Shown here: in pieces, positions 11,236-21,852 of the stretch
Layout of the letters: every line of letters starts with the position of its first letter
Numbering within the stretch: position 1 is the stretch's first letter
From: Nereocystis luetkeana
Taxonomy: Eukaryota > Sar > Phaeophyceae > Laminariales > Laminariaceae
Length of the DNA: 64,000 nucleotides
Direction of reading: 5' to 3'
Assembly (NCBI GenBank): GCA_031213475.1
Contig: JARUPZ010000006.1
Location: 2,385,501-2,449,500, forward strand
Translations under genes and position numbers: made by a program
The notes under the pieces: generated by a model
What the model was told of the DNA's origin: nothing
Database searches by the model: none
The model's input: the letters and a program-made list of their open reading frames with translations, nothing else

Positions 11236-11465
11236 GAGCTTGTATCACACGCACAGCTCAACCATGGTCCCTACACCACACCTTGGTGAATCGCAAGGTA
11301 GCACGAGCACGCGCTCATTTAACATTACATGACGTCGGGAGGGAAATGCTCCAATATCTGGTAGAACTGCAGCGAGCCGCGTATCGTTCTACGCCGCATC
11401 CAGACCGTGGATTAAACTGTGGACCCGATAGTTTTCTTCTAATGTTACGAGTGCGCATGAGTTGA
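11220..11465 (+). CDS. 81-residue frame, copy A
   Basis: It contains DVGREMLQYLVELQRAAYRS, a plausible amphipathic helix, and ends at a TGA shared with copy B, where the upstream part is shortened. It could be an exon. No family recognised. Confidence 0.28.
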   Translation: METSPRACITRTAQPWSLHHTLVNRKVARARAHLTLHDVGREMLQYLVELQRAAYRSTPHPDRGLNCGPDSFLLMLRVRMS

Positions 11466-11613
11466 TGGGAAGTATATTGTGCATTGTGCAGGCACGAGAT
11501 GTACATTCATAACGTTTACAGTTCTGGGTTTCTTTAGCTGACTTAGTTTGCCCTGTGACAACAGAAATCCCTCTGTGCTGCTACACAGCATACCACTGTA
11601 GTAGTCGCTACTG

Positions 11614-12018
11614 GTGAAGAGCCTATATCCGTTGGATGGACACGACAACGTCCCGCAGAACCTGCTGGGTTTCTACGGTTGTGTATCGTCTATCCTACTA
11701 TCGATACCTGACTCACACGCATTGTGCTTTGTGGAGGCTGTGCGAACAACATGCACATTCCATTTGTCCATCATCGTACACTTTCTGACGACTTGGCACA
11801 TGTATCGGCACTGGCCTTTTGAAGACCCCCTGCAAGCACCTCCTGACACGCGTATTGTGGATTGTATATGATATCGTTTGTCCGAGTCGAGGGAGAGACA
11901 GACACGTCTCGCCACGAACAGATGCATGGATAGCAGCCTCCTGCGAGTTCTTCTCAGTATCCCACCGCTAGTTGTTTCCCTGGCTCTCTTTCTCCCTGTT
12001 CCCAAGGTTCCTAACTAA
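11614..12018 (+). pseudogene. Hydrophobic plus-strand frame, interrupted, copy A
   Basis: The same frame in copy B (40933-41319) is open for 128 codons. Here a TGG codon is TGA at 11869-11871, then the frame continues to the shared TAA. It overlaps, antisense, a minus-strand frame that is also intact only in B, so one of the two is a shadow and I cannot tell which is functional. Confidence 0.35.
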
Positions 12019-12255
12019 CAGCACCAACCGCTCAGTTGTCTCTGCAAGGTATGCTGTGGTTCCATTCCACTCACCCAGATCGTAATGTCCAACTGCAAAA
12101 AAACGGAATCATGGAGCATACGTAACCCCGGCTATCTGGAAGTGTTCCCCCTCAAACGAAAAGAGGGTGGAAGGGATGGAAAGGAATTCGCGCTCACAAC
12201 CGTCGATTGGTTGAGTAACCCTTGGTAGGGCTGATCTCGAAAGCTGTCTATCCAT
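11749..12255 (-). pseudogene. Minus-strand frame, interrupted, copy A
   Basis: Counterpart of the 168-codon frame at 41050-41556 in copy B. In A the sequence from ATG 12255 has a TGG-to-TGA change at 12109-12111 and a second TGG-to-TAG change further on. If the gene is real, copy A is inactive or spliced differently. Confidence 0.4.
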
Positions 12256-12477
12256 GCGTACGGTGATGAACGATGAACACGATGACACTAACAAATCTGG
12301 GACGATGCGCCCTTTCATGTACACGCCCCCCAATACATCCCGCCAGTCACTACACTATCAGTCACCGCGATTGTCACTAACCAATCTCGCTCGTCGTCCA
12401 TTGCACGCCTCGTTGTTACGTCAAACGTTCTTCGTCATGCATATCTTCGCCGTTCTTCAACCGAATCCTTGACAAGA

Positions 12478-12726
12478 ATGCCCAGGCAAAGAGGGTTTAT
12501 GGCAGGAAACACAAACGAAATCTTCGCCTCAGTCGACAACACGTGGGCAAGAACAACTCCGACCCTGTCTTCTACTACTATGTTTTCCGAGTATCACCAA
12601 TTCGTGCTTGTCGGCATTCAAGGAGGGACCGCCAATGATCACGGGAAACGTCAGCGATGCACCGACCTGAAACACGTCTGGAACCTACCGCTCATACAGG
12701 TGAAGTCAACTAACGCCGCCATGTAA
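12478..12726 (+). CDS. ~82-residue protein or first exon, copy A
   Basis: An ATG frame beginning MPRQRGFMAGNTNEIF, rich in Asn/Thr/Ser, with HQFVLVGIQGGTAND in the middle. The only indel relative to copy B is three bases, so the frame is kept. A CAG|GTGAAG donor-like site in phase 0 follows residues NLPLIQ, so this may be an exon. Function unknown. Confidence 0.45.
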   Translation: MPRQRGFMAGNTNEIFASVDNTWARTTPTLSSTTMFSEYHQFVLVGIQGGTANDHGKRQRCTDLKHVWNLPLIQVKSTNAAM

Positions 12727-12834
12727 TTCTAAAGATATAGTATAGGTGTCGAAAGGAACTCGCTCAGAAATATGTTTGAAACTGTCGTCAGAATGTGTGC
12801 GTTGGTGGAAGGTTCCACGAAAGTGATCAGAATT

Positions 12835-13263
12835 TCATCGTAGAGTTCGGCGATCGTGCATAATATTGAAAACCAAGTGAAAAACACCCTCAGTCAGCCA
12901 GCCTGCCAGAGACAAAGGAACCCCTGTGAGTGCGGTCGGTCCCCTGCCGATCCAAAACTTGCATTCGCTGGAAATAATGTCTCGTCTTGGAAGTAGAGGA
13001 TATCGCGTCGCTGTGGGTTCTGGTTGGCTGCAATCATTAATAAAATGGTCGTATTGCAACTGGAGAAACAGAGCGTGGTGGGGGATTTGACCTTGAACAA
13101 CGTCGGACAAAAATAGATCGCTTGAGTTTTGCCCGTTGATCAGGGTTATTTCTGTTTCCTTGTGATAATGGTTTTCCGGGTGTGGATCGTATGAGATTCT
13201 TGAAGATGACCTGGTCATAATATTTGTCGATTTGGTTCGCCGATTGGCCCTGAGCGTTTTCAT
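12835..13263 (-). CDS. Conserved 142-residue protein, copy A
   Basis: Starts at ATG 13263, 80 bp from and divergent to gene S. It keeps 142 codons in copy B despite clustered substitutions. The N-terminus is basic (MKTLRANRRTKS), the middle is His/Asn/Ser-rich and the end is hydrophobic (GVPLSLAGWLTEGVFHLVF). A neighbouring frame just downstream (ELYDEILITFVEPST) is also protein-like and ends near a GTATGA donor, so the 3' part may be spliced. Function unknown. Sharing a promoter region with S suggests co-regulation. Confidence 0.5.
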   Translation of the reverse strand: MKTLRANRRTKSTNIMTRSSSRISYDPHPENHYHKETEITLINGQNSSDLFLSDVVQGQIPHHALFLQLQYDHFINDCSQPEPTATRYPLLPRRDIISSECKFWIGRGPTALTGVPLSLAGWLTEGVFHLVFNIMHDRRTLR

Positions 13264-13343
13264 TTCTGTTTTCCTAACGTATCGTGTGGATTACAAATGA
13301 TACGTTAGTGATATATTAGTCGGTTACTGACCTGTTCACGGCG
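13264..13343. promoter_or_regulatory. Divergent promoter candidate with 10-bp inverted repeat, copy A
   Basis: The 80-bp gap between two divergent start codons holds CTAACGTATC (13274-13283) and its exact reverse complement GATACGTTAG (13299-13308), with a 15-bp spacer. Copy B keeps the arrangement with mismatches. The arms contain the TAACG word abundant elsewhere in the unit. Confidence 0.45.
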
Positions 13344-14480
13344 ATGCCGCCCCAGGTGTTACCGGGGTTCTCGCTCGACGTCGACGTTGAACAAGACCAT
13401 AGCGAAAGAGGGCGGTGGACAAGATTTGCGTGGGAGCCACCTATACCACCAGACCAGTTCATGATACGATTCTTGAATGTACTCCTCTACGTGTTCTACA
13501 TCATCCGCTCGAACCACTTTCATGCCTTCCTGTTCGGGAGGAGACATCGCCGTCGCCGCTACTACATCAACCCCAACAGCACGAGAGGTCGCCGTTATCG
13601 CAGGATTTCGCGGGCAAAGGCCGACATGTCCCGGAGTCTGCGCAGCTTCTGGGCGCAGGTTCAGGCTGTTCCTTCGTCCCCTACAGCGAAGAGAAAAGCG
13701 CTCAGGGCGACCGACAGACCCATTCCTGCGAGGGCTAGTCTACAGGCGGCTGCTCCTACAGCCCGGCTACCCCTCGTGTCGCCACCTGTGCTGTCGACCC
13801 CGTTGGAGGTAGAGGGTCTGGCGGCTGCATCGCCTTCCCTGAGCCTTGTTTGCCAGGTCGTTGCTACCGTCTCACCGTGGCCCCTTCACCACTCGACGAC
13901 GCCGCTATGGATGCCCGATGCAGCAGTGACTGGCTCACTGTGTGCCGACAAGACGTGGTTGAGTGTGCCGCCACAAACCGTCGCCGTGACGGAACTGTGC
14001 CAGTCCGGCCGTGTCGTGACTGCGGGTGGGTGGAAATGTGCCGTCCAGCCTGGCGTGGACGGACTGTGGGTTGTGGGAAGAGGAACCAATATTCACTCCC
14101 GACCTGGTTATATCAAGGTGAATCGACCCCCATTTGATCCGCGTGGAAGCATGCATGTGTGCAAAGGGAACACCCAGCCGTCGCCACGGTCTCAGCGTGC
14201 GCGGTAACGCCCTCAAGGCACGAGAGGATGTCACCAGCGGCCCCCGGCAGTGTCCCTACGGGCATAGTACGTGCATAGCCTGCTGCTGTAGGCATTTGTA
14301 AAACGGAGAGTGACTACGCCAAACGATATCAACGTCGCGAAATATAATTCTCGGGCTGTCACGCCGTGTGTGTCGAGCGAATACACTGTCCGAACTCCCA
14401 AAACATTTACAACTAGTGTTCCTGAGGTGCTGCACTGCCCTTCAACGACGAATGTGTATAATACAGTGTAATCGACAGAG
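13344..14480 (+). CDS. Gene S, RWTRF/Arg-block family, copy A
   Basis: Exon 1 (13344-14117) encodes 258 residues in phase 0. It has an RWTRF motif at residues 24-28, a hydrophobic segment at 41-64 (FLNVLLYVFYII), an arginine block at 66-90, then a Pro/Ala/Leu-rich region. A C-terminal module (TVAVTEL, then GW) ends at RPGYIK before a GTGAAT donor. The N-terminal 110 residues align clearly with gene L. A phase-0 acceptor (TAG) opens a second exon at 14292 (starting AFVKRRVTTPND). In A it meets TAA at 14469-14471, five codons before the GAG|GTTGGT donor that copy B reaches in frame. I found no membrane exon here. Probably a secreted or membrane protein, truncated in A. Function unknown. Confidence 0.6.
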
Positions 14481-14709
14481 GTTGGTGTATAGCAGATGAT
14501 CATACCGGCGGCCGAGTCGATCAGCGTCATGTATACTCCAACAAACACCCTGTAGCACCCCACGCACACCCCGTCCCGGCTCCACTTTCTTATCGGTTAG
14601 TGAGAGCCACTCCGGCGATGCTAACCTTCCTTTGGCGATGATGGGCTTGCATATATCGATGTGTATGTTATGAAAACCGGAGCCCATCCGCTCTGGCACC
14701 AACGCTTGA

Positions 14710-15018
14710 ACGTATGGCTTAATTGCTAGCTCCCTCCTCCAAGTGACCCCTCGCCTGTTCGACGACGATGCCGTGCACCAGGAATCCGACGCTATGCTCA
14801 CGGACTCACTGAATGCCCGGGATTCGCCGGGATTGGCACAATGCCTCACAGTGATGGACTGGACCCAGTCGGGCGGCATCTCGCGAAAGGATAGCTGCTC
14901 GAGTGACGCCGTTCGAGCTTATATGGCTTGGTCGCCATTTGTCTCTTGCATGAAACGAGTGGATGCAATGTGCAGTATGGTGCCGACCGTCGCGCTAAAC
15001 CCCGACAGCGGCTGTCAG
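14710..15018 (+). CDS. Gene M fragment, family C-terminal module, copy A
   Basis: An open stretch ending in phase 0 at a CAG|GTACGT donor. Residues PRLFDDDA and CLTVMDWTQSGG align with PRLWESEE and TIAVMDMDESDS at the end of L exon 1. No N-terminal RWTRF domain is visible upstream. In copy A about 210 bases directly after the donor, present in B, are missing, so downstream exons may be lost. Likely a decayed or partial paralogue. Confidence 0.45.
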
Positions 15019-15670
15019 GTACGTTGATGGGACTACATGGCTATATCTTCTGTATAAACCTATTCATGGTGCCAACCTCGGTACATTAACCGTGCCAGCA
15101 CATGAAACATTACAAGTTGCAGGCTGCCGCACTTCCCGCCACGAATATCGAACGACCATCGTTTGTGTTTGTGTACGTAACAATAGTCCGTCGGTTTGGC
15201 AAAGACAAGGAACTCTTACATAAATCATTCAAATATTGGATCAGTTCTATGTTACATGCATGATATCCCTGACAACATGTTATACCGCGCGCCGATGTCG
15301 TTGGAGCGATTCCATTGAGGTTGGCAATGCGTAGTAGCGTGGGAAACCTAATCTTGACCAATTACGTGAGGAGTTTCCTCCCTGTGATGTGTACCGGGCC
15401 GGCGGCCTTCCCAACCATCCATCGGTCTTCGACTGTTGCTCTGCGACCTTTGCCGATCGTCAAGATGCATGCGTACGACAACCGACGACCAATACGCGCA
15501 CATTGTTTATGGATTTTTTACTGTTTGACGCCCACGCTTCAATGAGTACCGTCGAACGGTCCTCCTTGTCCCAACGTAATATGATATTGTCTTCTTGTGC
15601 GTCGGGCGTTTCGACGGTACCGTCCGACCCCTGGCGTATACGTATGTAGGGTGTGTGCACTCAGCAGCAG
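15019..15670. other. Ambiguous stretch with frames on both strands, copy A
   Basis: A plus-strand frame (LDQLREEFPPCDVY, later SMSTVERSSLSQ) is kept outside a pair of roughly compensating indels relative to B. On the minus strand, pieces ADDEAATKDGRVPADLIK and GSDGTVETPDAQED would join in phase 0 across a 52-base GTAAAT-CAG intron. Substitution patterns between copies do not favour either strand. Confidence 0.35.
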
Positions 15671-16887
15671 GTGATGATTTACACCGCGGACGGGATCACG
15701 ACTTGCTTTGATCAGGTCGGCGGGCACGCGTCCATCTTTTGTGGCGGCCTCGTCATCGGCCACCAGGCTTCGGCATCTTCGCTCGCATTGCCGGTTGTCC
15801 CGTCAGTTTTCCTGCGTACATCGAATCCCGCAATTGAAGAATGGGGGCTTGTCACTCGGTTCGAAAACGTCGTGGGGCCATGGCCCCCTGCTCCTGTGGC
15901 GCGAACGCTGCACGGAGGGCCCGAGGTGGTGGTGATTTCAGCACTGGATGCCTCGGCTTGGTCGTGCCAAGCACAAACCTTCACCCTGTTGGACGAGACC
16001 CAGTCCGACAGCAAGACCCTGGCCAGAGATGGATGGAAGGGCGCCATACAAACCGGGTTTAGTAGGTGGTCTGCCGCTTGTCCCATGGAGCTGGTAGACT
16101 TGCGGTGGAGTATGGCGAAATCCGTCACACCACGTCGCTCGTGCAGTGGCAATGACCAGGTAGGTCAGCCGTTTGTAGTAGTGTGATGAATTGTGTATCG
16201 GTACGGCTGACTTGTACATTTGTAATCGCCGTCATCGCGCTCAGCGGATGTCGACAAAACCAAGATTTGCAGGCAGCGAAACTCTTGGTGCAGAGCGTGT
16301 GCGAGGGCTGAACTGACAAACTTCCTCCCATCGCTGCAGCGCCGAATCATCTACAGATAGCTACGTTTCCACGTCATCTTGAGCGTTGTTTTGCAGTGGC
16401 TCACCTCTTCATTACAATAGGTCGACCCCCTGGACGACCGGTTGTACGTGAAACCCCAAGAGCATGCCTTGTTGTTTTTCGATTACCCAACGACCATCTT
16501 ATATACCAGTACGATATATACGCGTGTAAGGCCATCACCCCACACTTGCACCGAAGGATTGTACAGTACGTTCATATCCTGCACTCGACAGATTTGTCTT
16601 ACTGCAGAATACTACAGTACTTATGTTCCCAACGGCGCTCGACCTCTGTGTTATGTTTTGCTGGCTATCGTCAATGCCGCACGACTGCTTCAATAACGTT
16701 CATGCAGGGCGCACGGAATCAGGCAAGCCAGAATACGCAGGGGGGGGGGGCCGCTACGTCCGAGGAGCGCGATCGGCACCAATCAATGTCACTGGCCTAC
16801 TTCATGGAGACCTACCCCGTTGTGGTTTCCGTGCTCGCTTTGTTGCTTTATGTATCTGCGGTTCGGTTGCAGGGCCTATTTCTTTAA
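15671..16887 (+). CDS. Gene N, family member with C-terminal membrane anchor, copy A
   Basis: Exon 1 (15671-16159, ATG at 15674 or a CAG acceptor just before) carries the family module: PWPPAPVARTL, then TFTLLDETQSD and a GW. It ends in phase 0 at CAG|GTAGGT. Exon 2 (16421-16525, after ATTACAATAG) reads VDPLDDRLYVKPQEHALLFF in phase 0 and ends at CGT|GTAAGG. The last exon (16708-16887, after ATGCAG) reads in phase 0 through a Gln/Gly/Ser linker to a hydrophobic anchor (TYPVVVSVLALLLYVSAV) and a TAA. The poly-G tract in the linker changes length between copies but stays in frame. An alternative exon at 16592 loses its acceptor in B. Predicted type I membrane protein lacking the RWTRF domain. 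Confidence 0.55.
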
Positions 16888-17098
16888 TCGTTGACCAACA
16901 TGTGCGCGTCAAGACTGTTGTTCATGAAGGGGCTGCATAGCGTGTACGATGCTGTAGCTTCTATACGGCATCAACAGATCGGGGTTAGTGATGATCCTTG
17001 TCGTCTGCAGGACCGATCGTGTTTGCAGATGAGCTGCCCACCACACCACACCACACGACACCTAGGGTTATATTCTTACTGCCAGTGGTACGGGATAC

Positions 17099-17296
17099 CA
17101 TAAGGGCGCTGGAGGGCGACGTTGATCCTACTGTAGGCAATCCATACATAGAGCGTTGTTCAGCATCGTAACGTACACTTCGCATTTCCATTAACACCGG
17201 TGGCGCATACGGTTGATAGAACGGACGCCTCAGACGTAAAGCCTGGCCATAGATACTGCCAAGGAAATCTTGGACAGAGTGAACGCTGGGAGCTGG
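17099..17296 (-). CDS. 66-residue internal exon, minus strand, copy A
   Basis: Open from a CTAG acceptor to an ATG|GTATCC donor, 198 bases, phase 0 at both ends. The peptide (YAPPVLMEMRSVRYDAEQRS, then GLPTVGSTSPSSAL) is kept in B with replacement and silent changes. In B the acceptor AG is absent, but the frame is open further upstream. Neighbouring exons were not identified. Confidence 0.4.
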
Positions 17297-17590
17297 CTAG
17301 CCATGTGTAAGAACCAAGAGATAGGGTTTGGAGGGATTTCCCCTCATTTCGCGAAGGGCGTTAGTCCCTCAAGCGTCAAGTGAAAGACATTGTGGATGCT
17401 AAAAGTATAGGTCGGTTCAAGTAGAACATCATTGAATGCCGACTGGCGGAGAAACATACGTGTCATATTATTGTTAAATACATTGCCTCTCGGGGGTGTT
17501 TAACCGTGGGTGCTACTACCATCAGGTGACGGGCTTCACAAGTTGCAATATTACATTGATGCCGTTCGTGGTGCTCGTGTGACTCTCCAG

Positions 17591-17788
17591 GGAAATATCC
17601 CCTGCAGGACAGGTCTACCACATACGGGCGACACCCCCACTGCTTGCCTACTGTACAGTACAGTAGATATATCAGGTGTCTCCGAAGTTTCACAAGGCAG
17701 AGCCTACACCATCGTCGAACGTAGCCGCGAAAACCTGCGTCGCCACAAACAGTACATTGCCATTGGACGCTGCGCTACCCCGCAACAG
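17591..17788 (+). CDS. 66-residue symmetric exon, cysteine-containing, copy A
   Basis: Flanked by a pyrimidine-rich CTCTCCAG acceptor and a CAG|GTACTG donor, exactly 66 codons, phase 0-0. It has PCRTGLPHTGDTPTAC and a late RC, which fits a small extracellular domain. Copy B keeps exon length and frame although upstream intron sequence differs by a 5-base indel, which supports the acceptor choice. Partner exons unknown. Confidence 0.45.
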
Positions 17789-17819
17789 GTACTGCTTCGA
17801 GACACTCTACTGTAGGACT

Positions 17820-20256
17820 GAAGAGTAGGCTCGTATAGCGGGTTCGGGCTACACTCTTGTCGGGAGGAAACTATCGCGGCTCACGCACATCTTGGTACAA
17901 GATGCCCACACTATGCATGTTGGAGCTCCGACCACCAGGTTGTTTGATAGACACACTCTCCTAGCGCAAAGTCGCACCAATTGAACTTAGGCACGTACCG
18001 TGGACACTACTGTAGTACTCGACCGTATCGATAGTTACTACAAATAACAGTATCCTCTCGTGAAACAAAGCCTGAGCTTTCCAGAGATACGAAAACAACG
18101 GCGGCGGTTGAGCTGTAGATTGTGTGGAACACACCTCTTTCTGAAACCAACAGGTTAGTCGAGGCGACAATGCCAGTTTATAACTAGATTGCCGCAGGAA
18201 GGTAAAACTTCCTTGAGGGATCGCGTCGAATGGAGACCGGCCTTAAGGATTGATTCAATCTGGGGATGGGTTTCCATGCGAGTTGCATAGGGAACGGGGG
18301 GGGGGGGGCGGCTACCATGGCCATGTGTGAATGGTTGCGGGTCAAACACACCTCCCCTTTAGGGACGGTGTTGCAGCACCGGACACCCCAGTTACTTGAT
18401 AGAGGAAATCTTTCCGTGCAGGGAGCAAGGTGATCAGAGACTCGTTCTAGATATTTATTTCGAAGCTCCGGTTTTTTGCGGAGGTTTGATACCAGATACC
18501 TGGTAGGCATTTTTCCTTGCAGGGGAAGTCGAACGGAGTCTTTGACGCCTGCGGGAAACATCCAACACTAATGAACAGCATTTTGTCCCCACGCGTGTGG
18601 CTGTGGTTCTGACGGAGTAGGGAGTAGGGATGGGTTTACATGTTTGTTGGTTGTTTAGGGTGGTGCACATCGTAGTCATGAACGTCTGCGGTCAATACTA
18701 GTGCATTTTATTTGCGTGCATTAGATTTATCATGGGTTGGGGTCGGGAACGTTCGCTTTAACCGTGCGGTTTTGCATTCCTACGTGCCTTCATCTAGACT
18801 TGGTGTGTGTATGCTATACAGTCCTGATGCGAATAATCGGGTGCTGTTTGTTTTATTGTGCTTGTGATCGTTATTCCCGTTGTTCCTATACAGCGTGTCG
18901 GGGGTGTAGTTGTGCATGCTTCGCTAACATTTGCTTCGCTGTTATCGGAGCAGCCCGCCCAAGGAACGCCGCAACTTCTATATCAACTTCGTGGCGACGT
19001 GATGCATTTGTTTGTTTAAATCGCGCTGGGAAAGTGAAACGAAGACCGTCTGCGCACCTGTCCATTATACAAACACAGTGGCCCCTTGATCGCGATTGAC
19101 AACACTTACATGATCATGCCGAGGTATCGTAATTCCTGTAAGGTATCTTGATGTCTACAACAGTATCAGTAGTGTTACCATTTTGCTCGCGATTTTGACG
19201 ATACATTCATGTGATGAGTGAAGCATTCGAGGCATGCCGTTGATGCAAAGCGTGCCCTAACGTAGCGCTATGATAAGTCTCCTGCCCCCCCTCGTGTTTT
19301 ATTCTGGGATGAATATTGTGATATAAGCCCGGCGGTTCTGCTGGAGATAGATGTTGAACGGCGTTTGCCTGTTCTCATTCGGGTCTGGGATGCGCCTGCT
19401 TTCGCCAAACACGCCATATTGTTGGGAACTTTACGGTGGGTTACGGTAGTCGAGACCTGGATCGTTAACTTCGCAGCACTAGTTTAAAGGTTTAAAGATT
19501 AGAGGGAGATACGTTCTTTAGCGCGATATGAGTAGAACGCATTGCTTTTAGGCTTGAATCGGGAACAACCTTTTCTGTGTTCATAAAAATTGGCGTCGAT
19601 TTCTCTGATCTTGTTCACGACTCAATGTCAGCACTCCTGTGTTACATTTTTGATTTAGCATGAAATGGTGAACGATTTACCATGAGATGCCGAACGAGGG
19701 AGAATTTTACGTCGTAGGTGATGATGCACTGCTGTCTAATTTGTGTTATCGTGCCAATGGTATACTGGAGGAAACCAATTAAATCCGTATTGCGAAACAA
19801 ATTTCCCGCTGAAAGAAACAATCTCCGATCCGAGTCGTTTCTCGAAAAGCCACAAAATACACATCGTCCCACCTATATAAAGCGGTTGTGAAGTGGCAAT
19901 ACAGAAAGCATTCCCTCTACTTCGCTGGTCGACGGCCACGACCAAACACGATCCATCCAAAGGACAAACCAAACATGGTGACTGAACAAGTTGGAGTGCA
20001 ATAGGATTACAGCTATGTCCGTGGAAAAGTACGACCCGTTCGATTATTCAAATTTATGGCACATTCCTTGCTTTTTCGGACTGCAAGTGGCATACATTAA
20101 TACTTTAGAAACTAAGGCGAAACTACCTATATTTGTTTTGTACCTGGGATATTCTCATGGTGAGCAATATATCCCATTGACACTACCCCCACAATCCTCC
20201 AGCCGGGGCCAGGAGTACTACACACCATTATGACCGAAAATGTAATCCCCATTTAG
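17820..20256. other. Sparse stretch, diverged between copies, copy A
   Basis: No complete gene found. A poly-G tract lies at about 18297. A Cys-rich hydrophobic frame near 18737-19099 changes 5' frame between copies. A minus-strand frame around 18240-18480 (PELRNKYLERVSDHLAPC) is kept in B with many replacements. From about 19450 the A-B identity visibly drops, with many indels. Confidence 0.4.
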
Positions 20257-20412
20257 GGATTGGTGTCCATCAACACCAGACGGGTACAATTTTCCCGGCC
20301 AAATTTATACGCGACTGCTGCATGCACGTATGCCATGAAGCTGGAAAACAGAAGTGGCCCAAACGTTTTTTTCGCCGTGTTGTTGCTGCTACTGTTGTTG
20401 TGGTGTACATGA
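20257..20412 (+). CDS. C-terminal membrane-anchor exon, copy A
   Basis: A TAG acceptor opens 51 codons in phase 0 ending TGA. Residues VSINTRRVQFSRPNLYATAA precede a hydrophobic run (NVFFAVLLLLLLLWCT) that ends the protein with almost no cytoplasmic tail. Copy B keeps the frame across a three-base deletion and retains hydrophobicity (FAVLVVLLLLCT) in a region where flanking DNA is strongly diverged. Upstream exons are not assigned; a GTGAGC donor lies about 80 bases before. Confidence 0.5.
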   Translation, partial: GLVSINTRRVQFSRPNLYATAACTYAMKLENRSGPNVFFAVLLLLLLLWCT

Positions 20413-21852
20413 AAAACAAAGCACCAGCCAACAGATGCGGAGAGATGACTGCACTGCATGGAACGAAATATTTGCGGGCTAGACACTGCATTTGCGGACA
20501 TGATACATGTTGCATGAAGTACACCACCTACCATAGTACTGCAGGGTCCTTATTTATAGACCGGTTCTATGTTGTAATACTGAAAACCAAAGCTATTCAA
20601 TCGGTTTATGCGTCCCATCTTAGGTATATTTATGAATATGCTCATTAGTTAGTTGCTCCAGTGAATCGGATATATCAAAATATACGCCGCGTGCCAGGAA
20701 AGAGTTAATGGCTTGCTGCGCGGAAGGCTCTTGCATTCGGAAGGCCACACTATTACGCCCAATCGATTTGTTTGCACCCCTGTCAGATTGCTGGAACATG
20801 TGCGAGGTGATAATGCATAAATGTTTTGAAACGTCATTTGCATCCCCCCCCCCTGTAAAAACATTTCGCGTAGATCAGTCGGAAGGACCACACGATGCAT
20901 CACGCTTCACGCTCGTCGGGGAAACTTTCTCAGAACGCTACGATTCAAGCACACGATACAAACGACTGGCAATCATACGTCGCTGGGCATACCGCGCAGA
21001 ACCCATCTCATAAAAAGACCCCGAAGATACGCCTAAGGCTCATTCCCCTCTCACGCGCCTACATACCATTTTCCTATCACGAAGCAAAACCTATATTCCG
21101 AACGTACGTGTGTTACAGGATTGGCCGGCGCTATCCGATCCTCAGCATCCACCATCAAAACAATATCCACATATTATTAGCACTTAGCAAACTCGAGCAG
21201 TCCCACTGACAGAAACGCTGTTGTCCTGCGGAAAAATGCTAGAGTAGGACTACATCTCTCTGGACCGACACGTAAGGATCGGAATGCATCAAAGTACAGA
21301 ACGATCAGGTAATTTCCGTTCATAGGGTGGCATTCACTTCGGCACAAACCAAACGCTAATGTACAGTGCACCCCCCTTGACGTGGCGTACGATATTACTG
21401 TGTACCCCCCCCCCCCCCCCATATAATAGAACGAAAGCACAGGTGAACGTACAAGTTCGAAACCATGTTGACGCGCCACTTATATATAACGCACATCGAT
21501 CTTGTGAAGGAACCATGTTAAACTGAGGCATGAAGTATTCCACTACACCGGTGACCCAGTAGCGGGATATACGTCAACATCGACCCGACCCCACTCGTGC
21601 CAACACCGATCGCTAGACTACACACGAGTCATCGGAGACCCTATGATTTGACCCTCGCGGGGGGGGGGAGAGCGGAGGGTGTGGATCCCGTAAAAGCTCT
21701 GGTTGTGGTGTGTCTGGTTCACCTCTCAGGAGAAAAGGAGGGGGGGGGCAGGCTGCTGTCAAGGGAATCCGAGGAGTTTCAACACCCGTATAGGGCGGAC
21801 CCTTCTCTTTAACCATAACCTCTTTGCTACACTGTGTGCATGATCCTTACAG
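20413..21852. other. Highly diverged stretch without a clear gene, copy A
   Basis: Many substitutions and indels relative to B and long C and G tracts (20845, 21408, 21660, 21740). A frame at 20895-21209 (plus) and one at 21177-21479 (minus) exist in both copies but change length and end. Confidence 0.45.

Noticed and set aside
13415-13812. Long alternative frames over gene S exon 1
   Set aside because: Shadows of the S frame, which has the homologue in L and an in-phase donor.
15712-16152. 146-codon minus-strand frame antisense to gene N
   Set aside because: Truncated in copy B, while the N frame is kept at full length.
20253-20534. 93-codon minus-strand frame
   Set aside because: Antisense to the membrane-anchor exon, whose frame and hydrophobicity are better kept.
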